Part shown: in pieces, positions 23,132 to 32,787 of the stretch | Numbering within the stretch: position 1 is the stretch's first letter | Layout of the letters: each line of letters begins with the position of its first letter | Assembly (NCBI GenBank): GCA_022792815.1 | Contig: JAAWBS010000029.1 | Span: 1 to 63,204, forward strand | Origin: Hungatella sp. | GTDB lineage: Bacteria; Bacillota; Clostridia; Lachnospirales; Lachnospiraceae | Direction of reading: 5' to 3' | Length of the DNA stretch: 63,204 nucleotides | Notes under the pieces: generated by a model | Told to the model about the DNA's origin: nothing | What the model saw: only the letters and a program-made list of their open reading frames with translations | Database searches by the model: none | Translations under genes and position numbers: made by a program

Positions 23132-24280
23132 TTATAAGGTCACCTTTACCACCTTATAAGCCGCCTGCCGAAGGATCTCCTCGTCCAAGCAGATTCCGAA
23201 GCCGCTCTCCGTGGTTCTGAGACCAATCGGATTCCTACGGCTGTCTGTGGGAAGCGCGATGACACTGCGGTAATAAAAATCCGATTCCCCTTCCTTTTCG
23301 ACGGCCTCCACCCAGTCCGCTCCCAGCCCGACAGCCAGCTGCTGCCAGATCGAACAGGCGGGCCCTATCAGACTGTCATCCCCGATCATCAGACCACTGC
23401 CCAGGCTTTTGATCCTTTTGGCCAGAGAGACGGCATCCAGAATCGAAGCGGAACAGCCGGGGTGAATATTGTAGATATCTCCCATTCCTTTTACGATCCA
23501 CTTCTCTGCTTTTCTGGCCGGCCGCATCGGATAATCCGGAATCAGGGACAGGGGAGACACGCTGTCCTGCAGGGCCGTCCACTGGTCACGCTCCAGCATC
23601 CCGGGGTCCTCGCAGGCATTGAGCCCTGCCTCATAAAGTCTTTTTAACGTATCCTCAAGCCCCCTGACAGATTCCCTGCTCTCCCGGGGACGGTATCCGC
23701 AGTTGACATCTCCTATGAGATATGTGTCTTGGGGAGAAAGATATTTTCGTACCGCTCTGATGACTCTTACATCCAGCTCCTCATCTCCAAAAAGTTTTAC
23801 TTTGATATAGTTCGTCTTCCCGCAGGAAACGGCAAACCTGGTTCTCTCCTCCACATAATCAATATCATCACTGAGGATCACATAGACGCCGTTTACAGGG
23901 ACCCTGTCGGAAAGCCCTAAAAGATCCAGGGCATTTCTGTGTACCAGTTTCCCCCACAGGTCCACCAGACACATCTCCGCCATCTCCGTCAGCCGGTCCG
24001 GCCAGTTTCCCAGATTGCTTCTCAGATAACGGATGGCATCGCCTACCGTCCTGCCTGTCAGTTCCTTGATCCGGGCGCTCCACTGCTCTAAGGAGACATC
24101 CGGCTGATTGACGGAAATGATATTTTCTCCATACCCGGTCATCCCGTCGGCCCTGATCGCTGCAAACACATGCTGTCGGCTTGTCCACGTTCCGAAGCTG
24201 AACTTTTTAGTCCCGTGAACCTGATACAGATAGAGCGTCGCCTCCGTGATAATCCCATTCACATTTTCATAAGATTCCAC
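23132..24280 (-). CDS. Enolase-superfamily enzyme (mandelate racemase/muconate lactonizing type)
   Basis: A 382-aa cytoplasmic enzyme with the N-terminal capping domain and a (beta/alpha)7-beta barrel. KxK is seen as YIKVKLFG (~166-173), and metal-binding acids lie in LIGDVNCGY, CEDPG and LIPDYP. The final barrel segment has GDDSLIG. The reaction (dehydration, epimerisation or cycloisomerisation of an acid sugar) cannot be told apart from the sequence. The start is GTG 24280 with AAGGAG 6 bases before it. It overlaps the end of the tandem sulfatase gene by 14 bases, so it likely acts on the desulfated sugar or a derived uronate. Confidence 0.85.
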   Translation of the reverse strand: MESYENVNGIITEATLYLYQVHGTKKFSFGTWTSRQHVFAAIRADGMTGYGENIISVNQPDVSLEQWSARIKELTGRTVGDAIRYLRSNLGNWPDRLTEMAEMCLVDLWGKLVHRNALDLLGLSDRVPVNGVYVILSDDIDYVEERTRFAVSCGKTNYIKVKLFGDEELDVRVIRAVRKYLSPQDTYLIGDVNCGYRPRESRESVRGLEDTLKRLYEAGLNACEDPGMLERDQWTALQDSVSPLSLIPDYPMRPARKAEKWIVKGMGDIYNIHPGCSASILDAVSLAKRIKSLGSGLMIGDDSLIGPACSIWQQLAVGLGADWVEAVEKEGESDFYYRSVIALPTDSRRNPIGLRTTESGFGICLDEEILRQAAYKVVKVTL

Positions 24281-27086
24281 AGCTGTCTCCTTTCCCGGAT
24301 TCCCTCGTTAGATGTACAAGAAAACCGTCCTTCTGTTCCCGAAGCCAATGGCAGAGCTTTTCCTCCAGCTCCCTCGCCGTCGGGTGGTCCCACAGCGCTT
24401 TCCCCATCACCGGATGCTGCTGAAACGGATCTTCTTTTAAATCATACAGATAGCGTCTCAAGTCAGGCACCACCTCATATCCGACTTCCGCCACATACAC
24501 ATACCGCGAAGTGCGTATCCCGCGCCAGCCGAAATCCCGCGGTTCTCTCCCCGCCTCTTCAAATGCCTTTAGAAATACGTCTCGCCCGGGGCATGCCCCA
24601 AGATAGCACACATGGTCCTTGTGAGCGGGAAATCCCTTGATATCCGGGGAGCAGTCCGTCCCCTCGACGGTCTCCGGGATGGGAATATCCAAAAGGCCAA
24701 GAATCGTAGGCATCACATCCGGGCTTCCCACAAGTGTCTGGCAGGAACCGGCAGGCAGACCGGCGCCGCCCACCACCAGAGGGATCCCGATGGATTCCTC
24801 ATACCAGACATGTTTTCCTATGAGCCCGTGGGATCCCATCATATCACCGTGATCGGCCGAGAGGACGATCACCGTATCGTCATACAGTCCAAGCTCTTTC
24901 AGTTCTTTGATCAGACGGCCAAATTGATCGTCCAGCCCGGAAACCGCCGCGTAATACTCTTTTATCACCCGAATCATGTCCTCACTGTCATAGCCGGCGG
25001 GCTCATAGGTGTGATGGTGCACATCCTGCAGATCAACATTTTCTCTCAGCACGATGTCCTCGTCCCGATAGAAATCCAGATATTCTTCGGGAACCATATC
25101 ATAAGGACTGTGAGGCGGATTCCAGGAGAGAAACAGGGCAAACGGCCTGTCCCCGTCCCGATTTCGGATAAAATCCAACGCCACATCGGTTTCGTGTATG
25201 GGTGACCATCGGTTTACGGTAATCGGCTCCGGCGTGTCCCTCCAGTAGTGCGGGGTCAGGTGCTCATCCCACGCTCCATAGGAGTACCAGAAGTCAAAGC
25301 CATGCCGCCTCGGCCCGGGAGGCGTGAAGGCATCCCATCTCTGTGCGCCGGATTCGGGGTGATCCGATCGATTGCAGTCCGGCTCATCCAAATGCCATTT
25401 GCCGATATAACCGGTCTCATAGCCGCTGGACTTCAGCACATCTCCGATACAGATCTCATCCTCCCCCAGCCCCATCTCCAGACCCGTTTTGCAGTTTGTA
25501 AAAATACCCGTGTGAAGCGGATGCTTTCCGGTGAGCAGACTGGCGCGGTGAGGGGAACACAGCGGAAACGTGCTGATCCCGTTGGTGCAATAGACCGAGT
25601 GTTCTGCGAAGCTGTCCATGTTGGGAGTTTTGACCGGATCTCTCCCGGCAAATCCCATAGCATCCCGCCTCCACTGATCCGCTAAGACAAACATCAGATT
25701 TTTCTTTTTGCCTTTGGCTGTGAAGAAGGGATCCCCCTGGCTTAAGGCCCAGTGTTCCAGCTGCCTGTAAAGGCTGTCCTTAATCTCCGCAAACGCTTCC
25801 TCACCGCTTAAGTTGACAGTCTCGCAGGGATCCTGAGCCAGGTCATACAGTTCCTCCTCCCTGTTGTCAAAAATATATTTATAATTGCCTTTTACTATCA
25901 TCCGGCGCATATCCCCAAACTGATGGTTGCCGCAATAGACTCCGAAAACAGGCCTTTCCTCCGGTTCCTTTCCCCCCGTGATACTGTCCCCCAGGGAACG
26001 CCCCTCCAGCTCTGGCCTCGGAGCAAGGTCCAGAAGCTGGATCAGCGTTGGGACAAAGTCCAGATGGGAGACAGGAACAGACCAGCTGTGCGCATCTGCC
26101 CCCGGGACATGGAAGATCGCCGGAACACGCACTGCCGCTTCATACATCTCCATCTTCTGGTACATCCGATGCTGCCCCATATGTTCCCCGTGGTCCGTGG
26201 TAAACACGATAACCGTGTCGTCCTCCAAGCCTTTTCGTCTCAGGGCCTCCCTCACTCTCCCCACCTGGTCGTCGCAGAGGCGGGAAAGTGCCAGGTGGGC
26301 ATGCCAGCCGGCCTTCCAGCCGCGTTGGGGGGGAATCTCTCCCAGCTGTCTCGCCGCACTCCTTCTCCTGCCTTCCGGTTCTCCCTGTGCACACTCTCCT
26401 GTGCCGGGAGGCAGCGTGATGGCAGCCTCGTCGATTGGATCCCAGTACTCTTTTGGGATGACCAGCGGCGGATGGGGAGCCCAGAGATACAAGAACAGGG
26501 CGAAGGGCTTTTCGTGGTCACGCTCCAGATAGGTGATAGCCTGACTGGTAAACCATACATCCTTAAAATCTTCCAGCTCATAGGGCCAAATGGATATGTC
26601 GGTATTGGAATAACCATGTTTTTCATATGCCCCGCAGGACAGTTCCTCCACATAAGCCACCTGTTCCGGCTTTCTCTTCACATCCAGCCCTTTGCCCCAG
26701 GCGTAAGCGGCATAGGTGTCATCATCTTCCCACGCCGAAAACATCCCGGAGGAGAAAAGTCCTGGTTTGACACTGATATGATTGACGCCGATGTGGGCCA
26801 CTTCATAGCCGGCCTCAAAGAGCATCTGATGGATGGTACGGTGATCTCTTGCATAGTTTCCGGGCAGATCATTGAGCATCATGCCGTTTTTTATAGGGTT
26901 TATCCCCGTCGCCAGCGCGGTCCTGGCAGGCACGCACAGAGGGCAGGTATTATATGCCCGTGAGAATACCGTGCTTTCCCGGGAGAGCCGGTTTAAATGA
27001 GGAGTCACCTCGCCTCCTCCCCCGTTCATCCCCAGAGTGTCTGCACGCTGCTGATCTGTCATGATAAAAACCAGATTTTGTTTCAT
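24267..27086 (-). CDS. Tandem sulfatase: two complete Cys-type sulfatase domains fused
   Basis: A 939-aa cytoplasmic protein with two whole sulfatase domains. Domain 1 (1-457) has MTDQQ (D11), CxPxR C51-V-P-A-R55 and TTDHGEHMG (D298/H299). Domain 2 (~461-939) has LADQW (D470), CxPxR C510-S-P-H-R514, GKWHLD (K563, H565) and SADHGDMMG (D745/H746). The junction GDPFFTAKGKKKNLMFVLADQ joins an intact C-terminal end to a typical sulfatase N-terminus with no stop. The start is ATG 27086 (GGAG 7 bases before), although the frame is open to 27173. An ATG inside the junction (M465) lacks a good ribosome binding site. It is the fourth gene of the lpl-type operon. Confidence 0.9.
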   Translation of the reverse strand: MKQNLVFIMTDQQRADTLGMNGGGGEVTPHLNRLSRESTVFSRAYNTCPLCVPARTALATGINPIKNGMMLNDLPGNYARDHRTIHQMLFEAGYEVAHIGVNHISVKPGLFSSGMFSAWEDDDTYAAYAWGKGLDVKRKPEQVAYVEELSCGAYEKHGYSNTDISIWPYELEDFKDVWFTSQAITYLERDHEKPFALFLYLWAPHPPLVIPKEYWDPIDEAAITLPPGTGECAQGEPEGRRRSAARQLGEIPPQRGWKAGWHAHLALSRLCDDQVGRVREALRRKGLEDDTVIVFTTDHGEHMGQHRMYQKMEMYEAAVRVPAIFHVPGADAHSWSVPVSHLDFVPTLIQLLDLAPRPELEGRSLGDSITGGKEPEERPVFGVYCGNHQFGDMRRMIVKGNYKYIFDNREEELYDLAQDPCETVNLSGEEAFAEIKDSLYRQLEHWALSQGDPFFTAKGKKKNLMFVLADQWRRDAMGFAGRDPVKTPNMDSFAEHSVYCTNGISTFPLCSPHRASLLTGKHPLHTGIFTNCKTGLEMGLGEDEICIGDVLKSSGYETGYIGKWHLDEPDCNRSDHPESGAQRWDAFTPPGPRRHGFDFWYSYGAWDEHLTPHYWRDTPEPITVNRWSPIHETDVALDFIRNRDGDRPFALFLSWNPPHSPYDMVPEEYLDFYRDEDIVLRENVDLQDVHHHTYEPAGYDSEDMIRVIKEYYAAVSGLDDQFGRLIKELKELGLYDDTVIVLSADHGDMMGSHGLIGKHVWYEESIGIPLVVGGAGLPAGSCQTLVGSPDVMPTILGLLDIPIPETVEGTDCSPDIKGFPAHKDHVCYLGACPGRDVFLKAFEEAGREPRDFGWRGIRTSRYVYVAEVGYEVVPDLRRYLYDLKEDPFQQHPVMGKALWDHPTARELEEKLCHWLREQKDGFLVHLTRESGKGDSCGIL

Positions 27087-27099
27087 AGCTGTTCTCCGT

Positions 27100-28761
27100 C
27101 TATTCCAATGAGAGGTAACGGTCATAAGCGGTCTGATAGATACGGATATAGTCCTGTATCTGCATCTGCTCAAGTTTCTTTAAGTAATCATCCCATTGGT
27201 CGTCGATGCCTCCGTTTACGATCCAGTTTGCGTAGCACTGGTCTACATAAGCCTTGATGTCTGTCTCCAGGGCAGAGATCTCCTCCACCTCCTCCATCGT
27301 GAAGTAAACATCCGGAAATACTTCTTGGGCCGGTACATTGTAGGGTTCAAAGAACTGGTCAAGCTCTTTTCTTTCCTGTAAATTGGCATTGAGCTCCAGC
27401 TTGGACGCCACCTCCATGGTCACTGCGCCCACGCCGTTTACTCCAGGTGAATAGTCGTGAATCATCTCGGTAAATGTTTTTCCGTCCGGCACAGGAAGGT
27501 AATGGTAGGTTCCGTCGCTGCTCTTTTCCAGAGTCCGTCCGAAAAGTCCCTGGTCCAGCTGAAGGGAGGTCTCCGGGTCAAAGTGCAGATCGATCCAGCG
27601 CATCAGGATCTCCGGGTTCTTGGCCTTGTTGGTAATCGCGAAGGACCCCTTGGCGTTGATCGCCGATGTGTAGGTGTTCCAGATCTGTTTCCCGTCAGCG
27701 CCTTTGAGGGGAGCCAGGGGGATGAAATCATCTTTGTTGGCCCCGGCACTGGAAGAAAGACTCCAGGCCATAAAGGAACCGATATTTTTTTCAGGCGCTT
27801 TGATCTTAGAAGTAAACACGGTAAAGTCATGGGTGAACCCTTCTTTATCCACCAACTGGTCCTTGTATAAGCTGTTGAAAAACCTGATGGCTTCTCTGTA
27901 GGGCTCCGTGACGGCTGTATAGACTACCTTGTTGTCTTTTACAAGAAAGTGATCCAGCTTGTCCAACTGCCCAAAACTGCCGAACAGGGAGAACAGGCCG
28001 TTTTCCTTTCGATTATAGAGAAAGGTAAAGGGGATTTCGTCATCTTTGTTTCCGTCACCGTTCATATCATTATCCCGGAACGCGAGGAGCACCTCCTTGA
28101 ATTCTTCCACGGTTTCCGGCGCCTCCAGCCCCAGCTTGTCCAGCCACACTTTGTTGATAAAAAGTTTATCATGAGTGCGGGGAGAAAGCTCTGTCAGAGA
28201 AGGAAGACTGTAGATCTTGCCGTCCGGAGCCGTCAGCTGTCTGCGGTACTCGTCATGATTCTCCAGCAGACGTTTTATATTGGGGGCATACTCATCGATG
28301 AGATCATTCAGCGGAATCAGCATCCCCTGTGATCCATACCTGATCACATCAATATCGGTGAGAATCCCCTGACCGTAGAAGGCGTCGGGAAGCTCGCCCG
28401 CAAACAGCAGTCCCTTTTTCTCCTTCCACCCGTCTTCCGAGCTCATATTCCATTCGATATGAACCCCTGTCTCCTCCTCCAGTTTCCGGAAAAACTCCAG
28501 TTCCGCAAAATTTTTATTGTGCCTGGATTTGGCCGCCATCTCGAAGGTAACCGTCTCGCTGACGATGGGAAGGCCTTCGCTGTGAAAGACACTCTTTTCT
28601 TCCTTTGCCTGCTCCCCGCCGGACCCGGCCGTTTCTTTCGATTCTCCGCCCGAGGCCGCAGTCTCTGTCCGGGAACTTTTCTGCGGCACGCATCCGGCCA
28701 TCAGCCCTGCGGTCATCGCTGCAGCAAGCACTGCACATAACATTCTTTTTCTGTTTCTCAT
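27100..28761 (-). CDS. Extracellular solute-binding lipoprotein (LplA-type sugar ABC transporter)
   Basis: A 553-aa binding protein with a type II signal peptide and lipobox GLMAGC (Cys23), followed by a Ser/Gly/Glu linker. The length and patterns (LPIVSETVTFEMAAKSR near the start; KNPEILMRWIDLHFDP; YITMEEVEEI-like acidic C-terminus) fit family 1 binding proteins of the LplA/YtcQ kind, which bind oligosaccharides. It follows two permease genes on the same strand. An ATPase (usually a shared MsmK type) is not in the window. Confidence 0.92.
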   Translation of the reverse strand: MRNRKRMLCAVLAAAMTAGLMAGCVPQKSSRTETAASGGESKETAGSGGEQAKEEKSVFHSEGLPIVSETVTFEMAAKSRHNKNFAELEFFRKLEEETGVHIEWNMSSEDGWKEKKGLLFAGELPDAFYGQGILTDIDVIRYGSQGMLIPLNDLIDEYAPNIKRLLENHDEYRRQLTAPDGKIYSLPSLTELSPRTHDKLFINKVWLDKLGLEAPETVEEFKEVLLAFRDNDMNGDGNKDDEIPFTFLYNRKENGLFSLFGSFGQLDKLDHFLVKDNKVVYTAVTEPYREAIRFFNSLYKDQLVDKEGFTHDFTVFTSKIKAPEKNIGSFMAWSLSSSAGANKDDFIPLAPLKGADGKQIWNTYTSAINAKGSFAITNKAKNPEILMRWIDLHFDPETSLQLDQGLFGRTLEKSSDGTYHYLPVPDGKTFTEMIHDYSPGVNGVGAVTMEVASKLELNANLQERKELDQFFEPYNVPAQEVFPDVYFTMEEVEEISALETDIKAYVDQCYANWIVNGGIDDQWDDYLKKLEQMQIQDYIRIYQTAYDRYLSLE

Positions 28762-28794
28762 TTTACATCCTCCTCTATTCTCTCGTTTCTTCTG

Positions 28795-29691
28795 TTACCC
28801 CTTCACCGCGCCGACCATGACGCCTTTTGCAAAATACTTCTGTAAAAACGGGTAGATCACCAGTACCGGAAGAGCGGATACAATCATCAAACCATACTTG
28901 ATCAGCTCGGCTGCCTTTTGCTGTTCCATCAGACTCTCTATATCCGCCATCATGTCAGCCGAGGCCTGATTTTGAACCAGAATCCCTCTCAGTACCAGCT
29001 GAAGCGGATAGAGGCCCTCGTCCCGCAGATAGACAAGACCGTTCATAAATTCATTCCAGTGGGAGACACCGTAGTAGAGTGCCAGGACAGCCAAAACGGA
29101 TTTTGACAGCGGCATCACGATGCGGCAGAAGAATGTGATGTGGCTGCAGCCGTCCATGGAGGCGGCCTCATACAACTCCTCCGGAATATTATTCCCGATA
29201 TTGGTTTTTGCAATGATGACGTTAAACACATTCATCGCAGGCAGCAGAACCATTACCCAGGGTGTGTCATACAATCCAATATTCTGCATCAAAATGTAAG
29301 TAGGCATCAGCCCTCCCTGAAAGTACATGGTAAACATCATAAAAAGTGTCAAAAATCTGCGTCCGGAAAAATCCTTTCTGGACAGAGGATAAGCAAACAT
29401 CATGGTGAGGATGATGTTGATCGCCGTCCCTGTCAGTGTATAGAACACGGTATTGCTGTAGGCCCTCCAGATCTTGGTGTTTTCAAATATTTTCTGATAT
29501 CCCAGGATGTTGAATCCCTTCGGCAGCACCACCACCTGCCCTGTATTAATGGCGTCCGGGTCGGAAAACGAGGCGATGATAATAAAATACAGGGGATACA
29601 GCACCAGGACGGCAACGCTTCCAAGCAGCACATAGTTAAAGATATCGAACAGGAGATCGCTTCTGCTTTTTGCTTTCAGTCTTGCAAACAT
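28795..29691 (-). CDS. Carbohydrate ABC transporter permease (LplC type)
   Basis: A 298-aa inner-membrane permease with about six transmembrane segments and the EAA loop EELYEAASMDGCSHITFFCRIVMPLS-type signature near residues 180-205. ATG 29691 is chosen because AGGAGG is 6 bases before it; a longer frame to 29736 would overlap the upstream gene. With the LplB-type permease it forms the channel of an oligosaccharide importer. Confidence 0.92.
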   Translation of the reverse strand: MFARLKAKSRSDLLFDIFNYVLLGSVAVLVLYPLYFIIIASFSDPDAINTGQVVVLPKGFNILGYQKIFENTKIWRAYSNTVFYTLTGTAINIILTMMFAYPLSRKDFSGRRFLTLFMMFTMYFQGGLMPTYILMQNIGLYDTPWVMVLLPAMNVFNVIIAKTNIGNNIPEELYEAASMDGCSHITFFCRIVMPLSKSVLAVLALYYGVSHWNEFMNGLVYLRDEGLYPLQLVLRGILVQNQASADMMADIESLMEQQKAAELIKYGLMIVSALPVLVIYPFLQKYFAKGVMVGAVKG

Positions 29692-29701
29692 AGTTTTCCT
29701 C

Positions 29702-30637
29702 CTACCACAAACTGTTCTCACCGGTTTTCTGCGCAATCTTATTTACAGTGACCAGAAGGATGATGTTGATCAGGTTATTAAATAAACTGATTGCAGCAGA
29801 ATAGCTGTACTGGGCATCGATCAAACCGATTTTGTAAATATAGGTGGGAATAATCTCACTGGCCGAAATGTTTAAGCCGTTTTGCATGAGATAGGCTTTC
29901 TGAAAACCGATGTTCATGACTTTTCCCATCTCCATAATCAGCATCATGGTCACCGTAGGCATAAGCCCGGGAATGTCAATATGACGGACGATCTGCCATT
30001 TGCTCGCCCCGTCCATCTTGGCCGCCTCATAGAGATCCCAGCTGATCCCCCCCAGGGCCGCTATGTAGATGATGGCGCTCCATCCGGCGTTTTGCCATAC
30101 TCCTGACAGCACAAAGATAGGGCGAAACCATCCGGGCTCTCCGAGAAAGAACTTTGGTTCCCCTCCCAAAAAAGCAATCAGGTTGTTTATAAGCCCGCTT
30201 CGCGGAGAAAGGAAGACAGAAAGCATACCGGTTAAAACGACAATGGAAATAAAATGGGGGCAGTAGGTAACCGTCTGCACAAATTGTTTAAATCTCTGAT
30301 TCTTCATCTGGTTTAAAAGAATGGCCAGAATTATCGGAGCCGGAAAGCCGACCGCGATTTGAAGAAAGCTCAGAGACAGGGTATTGCGAATCAAAGGCCA
30401 GAACTGGTAGGAGTGAAAGAACCGTTTAAAGTATTTCATCCCCACCCATTGGCTGCCCCAGATCCCTTTGCTGGCGTAAAAATCTTTAAATGCGATCTGC
30501 ACTCCATACATGGGAATATAGTGGAACACAATGTAATAAATTACCGGCAGCAGGCACATGATAAAGAGCTGCCAGTCTTTCCGAATCGCCTTCTGCATCC
30601 GGATTCCCATGGGTTTTTTTGTTGGTTTACTCAACAC
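29702..30637 (-). CDS. Carbohydrate ABC transporter permease (LplB type)
   Basis: A 311-aa permease with about six transmembrane segments and the EAA loop (WDLYEAAKMDGASKWQIVRHIDIPG, ~190-214). It is the first gene of the operon. The start is GTG 30637, supported by GAGGAGG with an 8-base spacing; an ATG at 30610 lacks such a site. A promoter lies 22 bases upstream on the same strand, divergent from the AraC regulator gene. Confidence 0.9.
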   Translation of the reverse strand: MLSKPTKKPMGIRMQKAIRKDWQLFIMCLLPVIYYIVFHYIPMYGVQIAFKDFYASKGIWGSQWVGMKYFKRFFHSYQFWPLIRNTLSLSFLQIAVGFPAPIILAILLNQMKNQRFKQFVQTVTYCPHFISIVVLTGMLSVFLSPRSGLINNLIAFLGGEPKFFLGEPGWFRPIFVLSGVWQNAGWSAIIYIAALGGISWDLYEAAKMDGASKWQIVRHIDIPGLMPTVTMMLIMEMGKVMNIGFQKAYLMQNGLNISASEIIPTYIYKIGLIDAQYSYSAAISLFNNLINIILLVTVNKIAQKTGENSLW

Positions 30638-30658
30638 GTATCACACCTCCTCGCCCCT

Positions 30659-30688
30659 ACTATACATGGGATTTCTGCACAATTTCAA
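30659..30688 (-). promoter_or_regulatory. Predicted promoter of the lpl-type sugar operon
   Basis: On the minus strand: TTGAAA (30683-30688), an 18-bp spacer, TATAGT (30659-30664). The AT-rich 242-bp divergent region beyond it (to 30879) is the likely AraC binding area; I could not single out operator repeats. Confidence 0.6.
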
Positions 30689-30829
30689 TGCCCATTTTTT
30701 TGAAAATTAACACTTTTTATGCAATGCAAAGGTGTCCAGGCAGAATATTATTCTCTATTTTTCCTGTAAATACCGGGTTTTATCGAAAATTCATGTGCAT
30801 TTTTTATTAAGACCTCATAATTTTGTATC

Positions 30830-30858
30830 TTGCCAACAATCCACTGTATTGTTACAAT
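30830..30858 (+). promoter_or_regulatory. Predicted promoter of the AraC regulator gene
   Basis: TTGCCA (30830-30835), a 17-bp spacer, TACAAT (30853-30858). The start codon is at 30880 behind GGAGG. Confidence 0.7.
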
Positions 30859-30879
30859 AATTGCATCGGAGGATTCCTT

Positions 30880-32787
30880 ATGAGAGAGTTAAAATTTGAC
30901 AGATTATTCATGAAATTCCTGCTGTCCCATCTGCTGGTTCTTTTGATCCCGGTTCTCCTGATCCATGTTCTGTTCGGATACCGATTTATGCGGGCCTATG
31001 AGAGGGAAGTCCAGCTTCAGGTGGACACGGATTTGACCCATTTGGGCAATCTGATCGATGCAGAGATGAAAACGCTGACAACCACAGTCAGCCAGATGAA
31101 GCTCTTTGTCAATCCAGGTGAATTTCACTTTGACGACAATCCATTGACTGCCAGGACATTTACCAATTATCTTTCCATCTACACCAATACCAATCCCTTT
31201 GTCAGTGAAATTGCCCTTTATCTAAAAAATGAAGACTATCTGTTCACCTCTACCTCAACCAGCCGGGTAGATTTTTTCCTGACTCAGCTATGCCTGCTGG
31301 AAGACAGGACACCGGGAGAATTTAAGGAGATGCTTCTTTCCGGAGAGCACAGGCAGGTTCTTCCCTGTCAGACGGTGCACACACCGGGGAAATCGGCTCA
31401 ATACCTGATCGTCCTGGAACCGGTTTACACAGATTATCAGACCGTAGAGGGAACCTGTATCTTCTTTATCGATTCGGCTGCCCTGCAAAAACAGTTTCAG
31501 GCGCAGCTTGGCAGCTATGATGCCGTGTTTGTCATCCGAAATTCTAATGGGGAGATTCTGTTTGAGTCAAAACAGGAAGCAGACTTCTTAAACGACAGGG
31601 AATCGTTCGTATCCGAACACCCCTCGGACATCACCGGTTGGACCTATGCGGCATATGTGCCCCACAACCAGCAGTTTATGGAAAAAATCAGCAACTTAAA
31701 CCGGGAATTACAGTATCTGACCGTATCCGCACTTGTCTTAGCCGGTCTGGTCATATCCGTATTTATGAGAATCAACTATTCTCCCATACGCAGGCTGAGA
31801 GAAAAGGCCTCCTCCCTCTCCGACGAAAACAAGGCCCTGGCTCTCAAGCTTAAGGACAGCGCCGCCGTGATTCAGTGCAGCCGCCTCCACCGCCTTCTCA
31901 CCGGCCACTATATCAGCCGGGAAGATTTTAACCTGGATGTCTCGGAGCTGGATCTGGAATATAAAAATGACTGCTTTTTTGTGGCTGTGGTTCAGGCTCA
32001 CGGGAAAATAAAAGACTATAATACCTTCGCTTTCGCGATGCAGGATCGTCTGTCCGCGTACATAGAAAGTTTTTATACCTTTACGCCGGAACCGGACAAG
32101 GTGATTTTGATCAACGGGATTCAAAGCGGACAGGCAAAGCAGATCAAAGAAAAGCTGGAGGAGATGAGGAATCAGATCAGAGGCCAATATGACTTTGAAG
32201 TGACCATAGGGGTGGGAAATTCCTATACCGGCACTCTTTCGATTCCGAAATCTTATCTGGAAGCATGCAGTGCCCTGGATCACCGGTCTGTAAAAGGAAC
32301 CGGAACGGTGATCCTGTACCAGGACCTTCTTCCAGCGGACAAAGACCAGATCCCCTACCCGAAAGAATCTCTCGAATACCTGGTGAAATCGCTGAAACCG
32401 TCTAACCGCGGGAGCGACGTGCTGCTGGAAGAAATTCAAAGCTACATTCAGGAAAATTGCCTGAGATGCGATTTCTCTATTCAGGAAACCGCCGATCATT
32501 TTCATATGCTTCTTCCAAATTTAAGCCAGTTCTTTAAGCAAAAAACTGCCGTTAATATCTTAGATTACAGTACTGATATCCGGATGCTGCGCGCAAAACA
32601 GCTGCTGGAGGAAGACCTGCTGACTCTCAAGGATATCAGCCAGCAGGTGGGATATTACAATGCCTCCAGTTTTATCCGCCGCTTCAAGCAGCTCTACGGC
32701 ATAACGCCCGGAGATTACAGAAAACAGGCGCTGAAAAAGGGGGGCGCACCTCATCTGACCGCTGAGTCTCTGCCCAAAGGGCGGTGA
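30880..32787 (+). CDS. Membrane-anchored AraC family regulator with extracytoplasmic sensor domain
   Basis: A 635-aa one-component regulator. Transmembrane segments at ~12-33 and ~280-300 flank an extracytoplasmic Cache-like sensor. A linker follows, and the C-terminal AraC helix-turn-helix pair spans ~540-630 (IQETADHFHMLLPNLSQFFK; KDISQQVGYYNASSFIRRF; YGITPGDYR). It is divergent from the lpl-type sugar operon and probably activates it on sensing an extracellular glycan. ATG 30880 is set by GGAGG 7 bases before it. The 3' end overlaps the convergent MATE gene by 37 bases. Confidence 0.9.
   Translation: MRELKFDRLFMKFLLSHLLVLLIPVLLIHVLFGYRFMRAYEREVQLQVDTDLTHLGNLIDAEMKTLTTTVSQMKLFVNPGEFHFDDNPLTARTFTNYLSIYTNTNPFVSEIALYLKNEDYLFTSTSTSRVDFFLTQLCLLEDRTPGEFKEMLLSGEHRQVLPCQTVHTPGKSAQYLIVLEPVYTDYQTVEGTCIFFIDSAALQKQFQAQLGSYDAVFVIRNSNGEILFESKQEADFLNDRESFVSEHPSDITGWTYAAYVPHNQQFMEKISNLNRELQYLTVSALVLAGLVISVFMRINYSPIRRLREKASSLSDENKALALKLKDSAAVIQCSRLHRLLTGHYISREDFNLDVSELDLEYKNDCFFVAVVQAHGKIKDYNTFAFAMQDRLSAYIESFYTFTPEPDKVILINGIQSGQAKQIKEKLEEMRNQIRGQYDFEVTIGVGNSYTGTLSIPKSYLEACSALDHRSVKGTGTVILYQDLLPADKDQIPYPKESLEYLVKSLKPSNRGSDVLLEEIQSYIQENCLRCDFSIQETADHFHMLLPNLSQFFKQKTAVNILDYSTDIRMLRAKQLLEEDLLTLKDISQQVGYYNASSFIRRFKQLYGITPGDYRKQALKKGGAPHLTAESLPKGR

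Noticed and set aside
23131..23160. CTTATAAGGT / ACCTTATAAG inverted repeat at the end of the enolase-superfamily gene
   Set aside because: The stem is AT-rich, has no following T-run on the minus strand and lies in coding sequence; a weak hairpin at best.
25690..25720. Separate start for the second sulfatase domain at the internal ATG (M465)
   Set aside because: No good ribosome binding site at a proper distance and no stop codon between the domains, so a single fused product is the simpler reading.
25923..26963. 346-aa open frame on the plus strand
   Set aside because: It is antisense to the tandem sulfatase gene. It has no ribosome binding site, Pro/Arg/His-rich composition and no family pattern; it reflects GC-rich third positions of the real gene.
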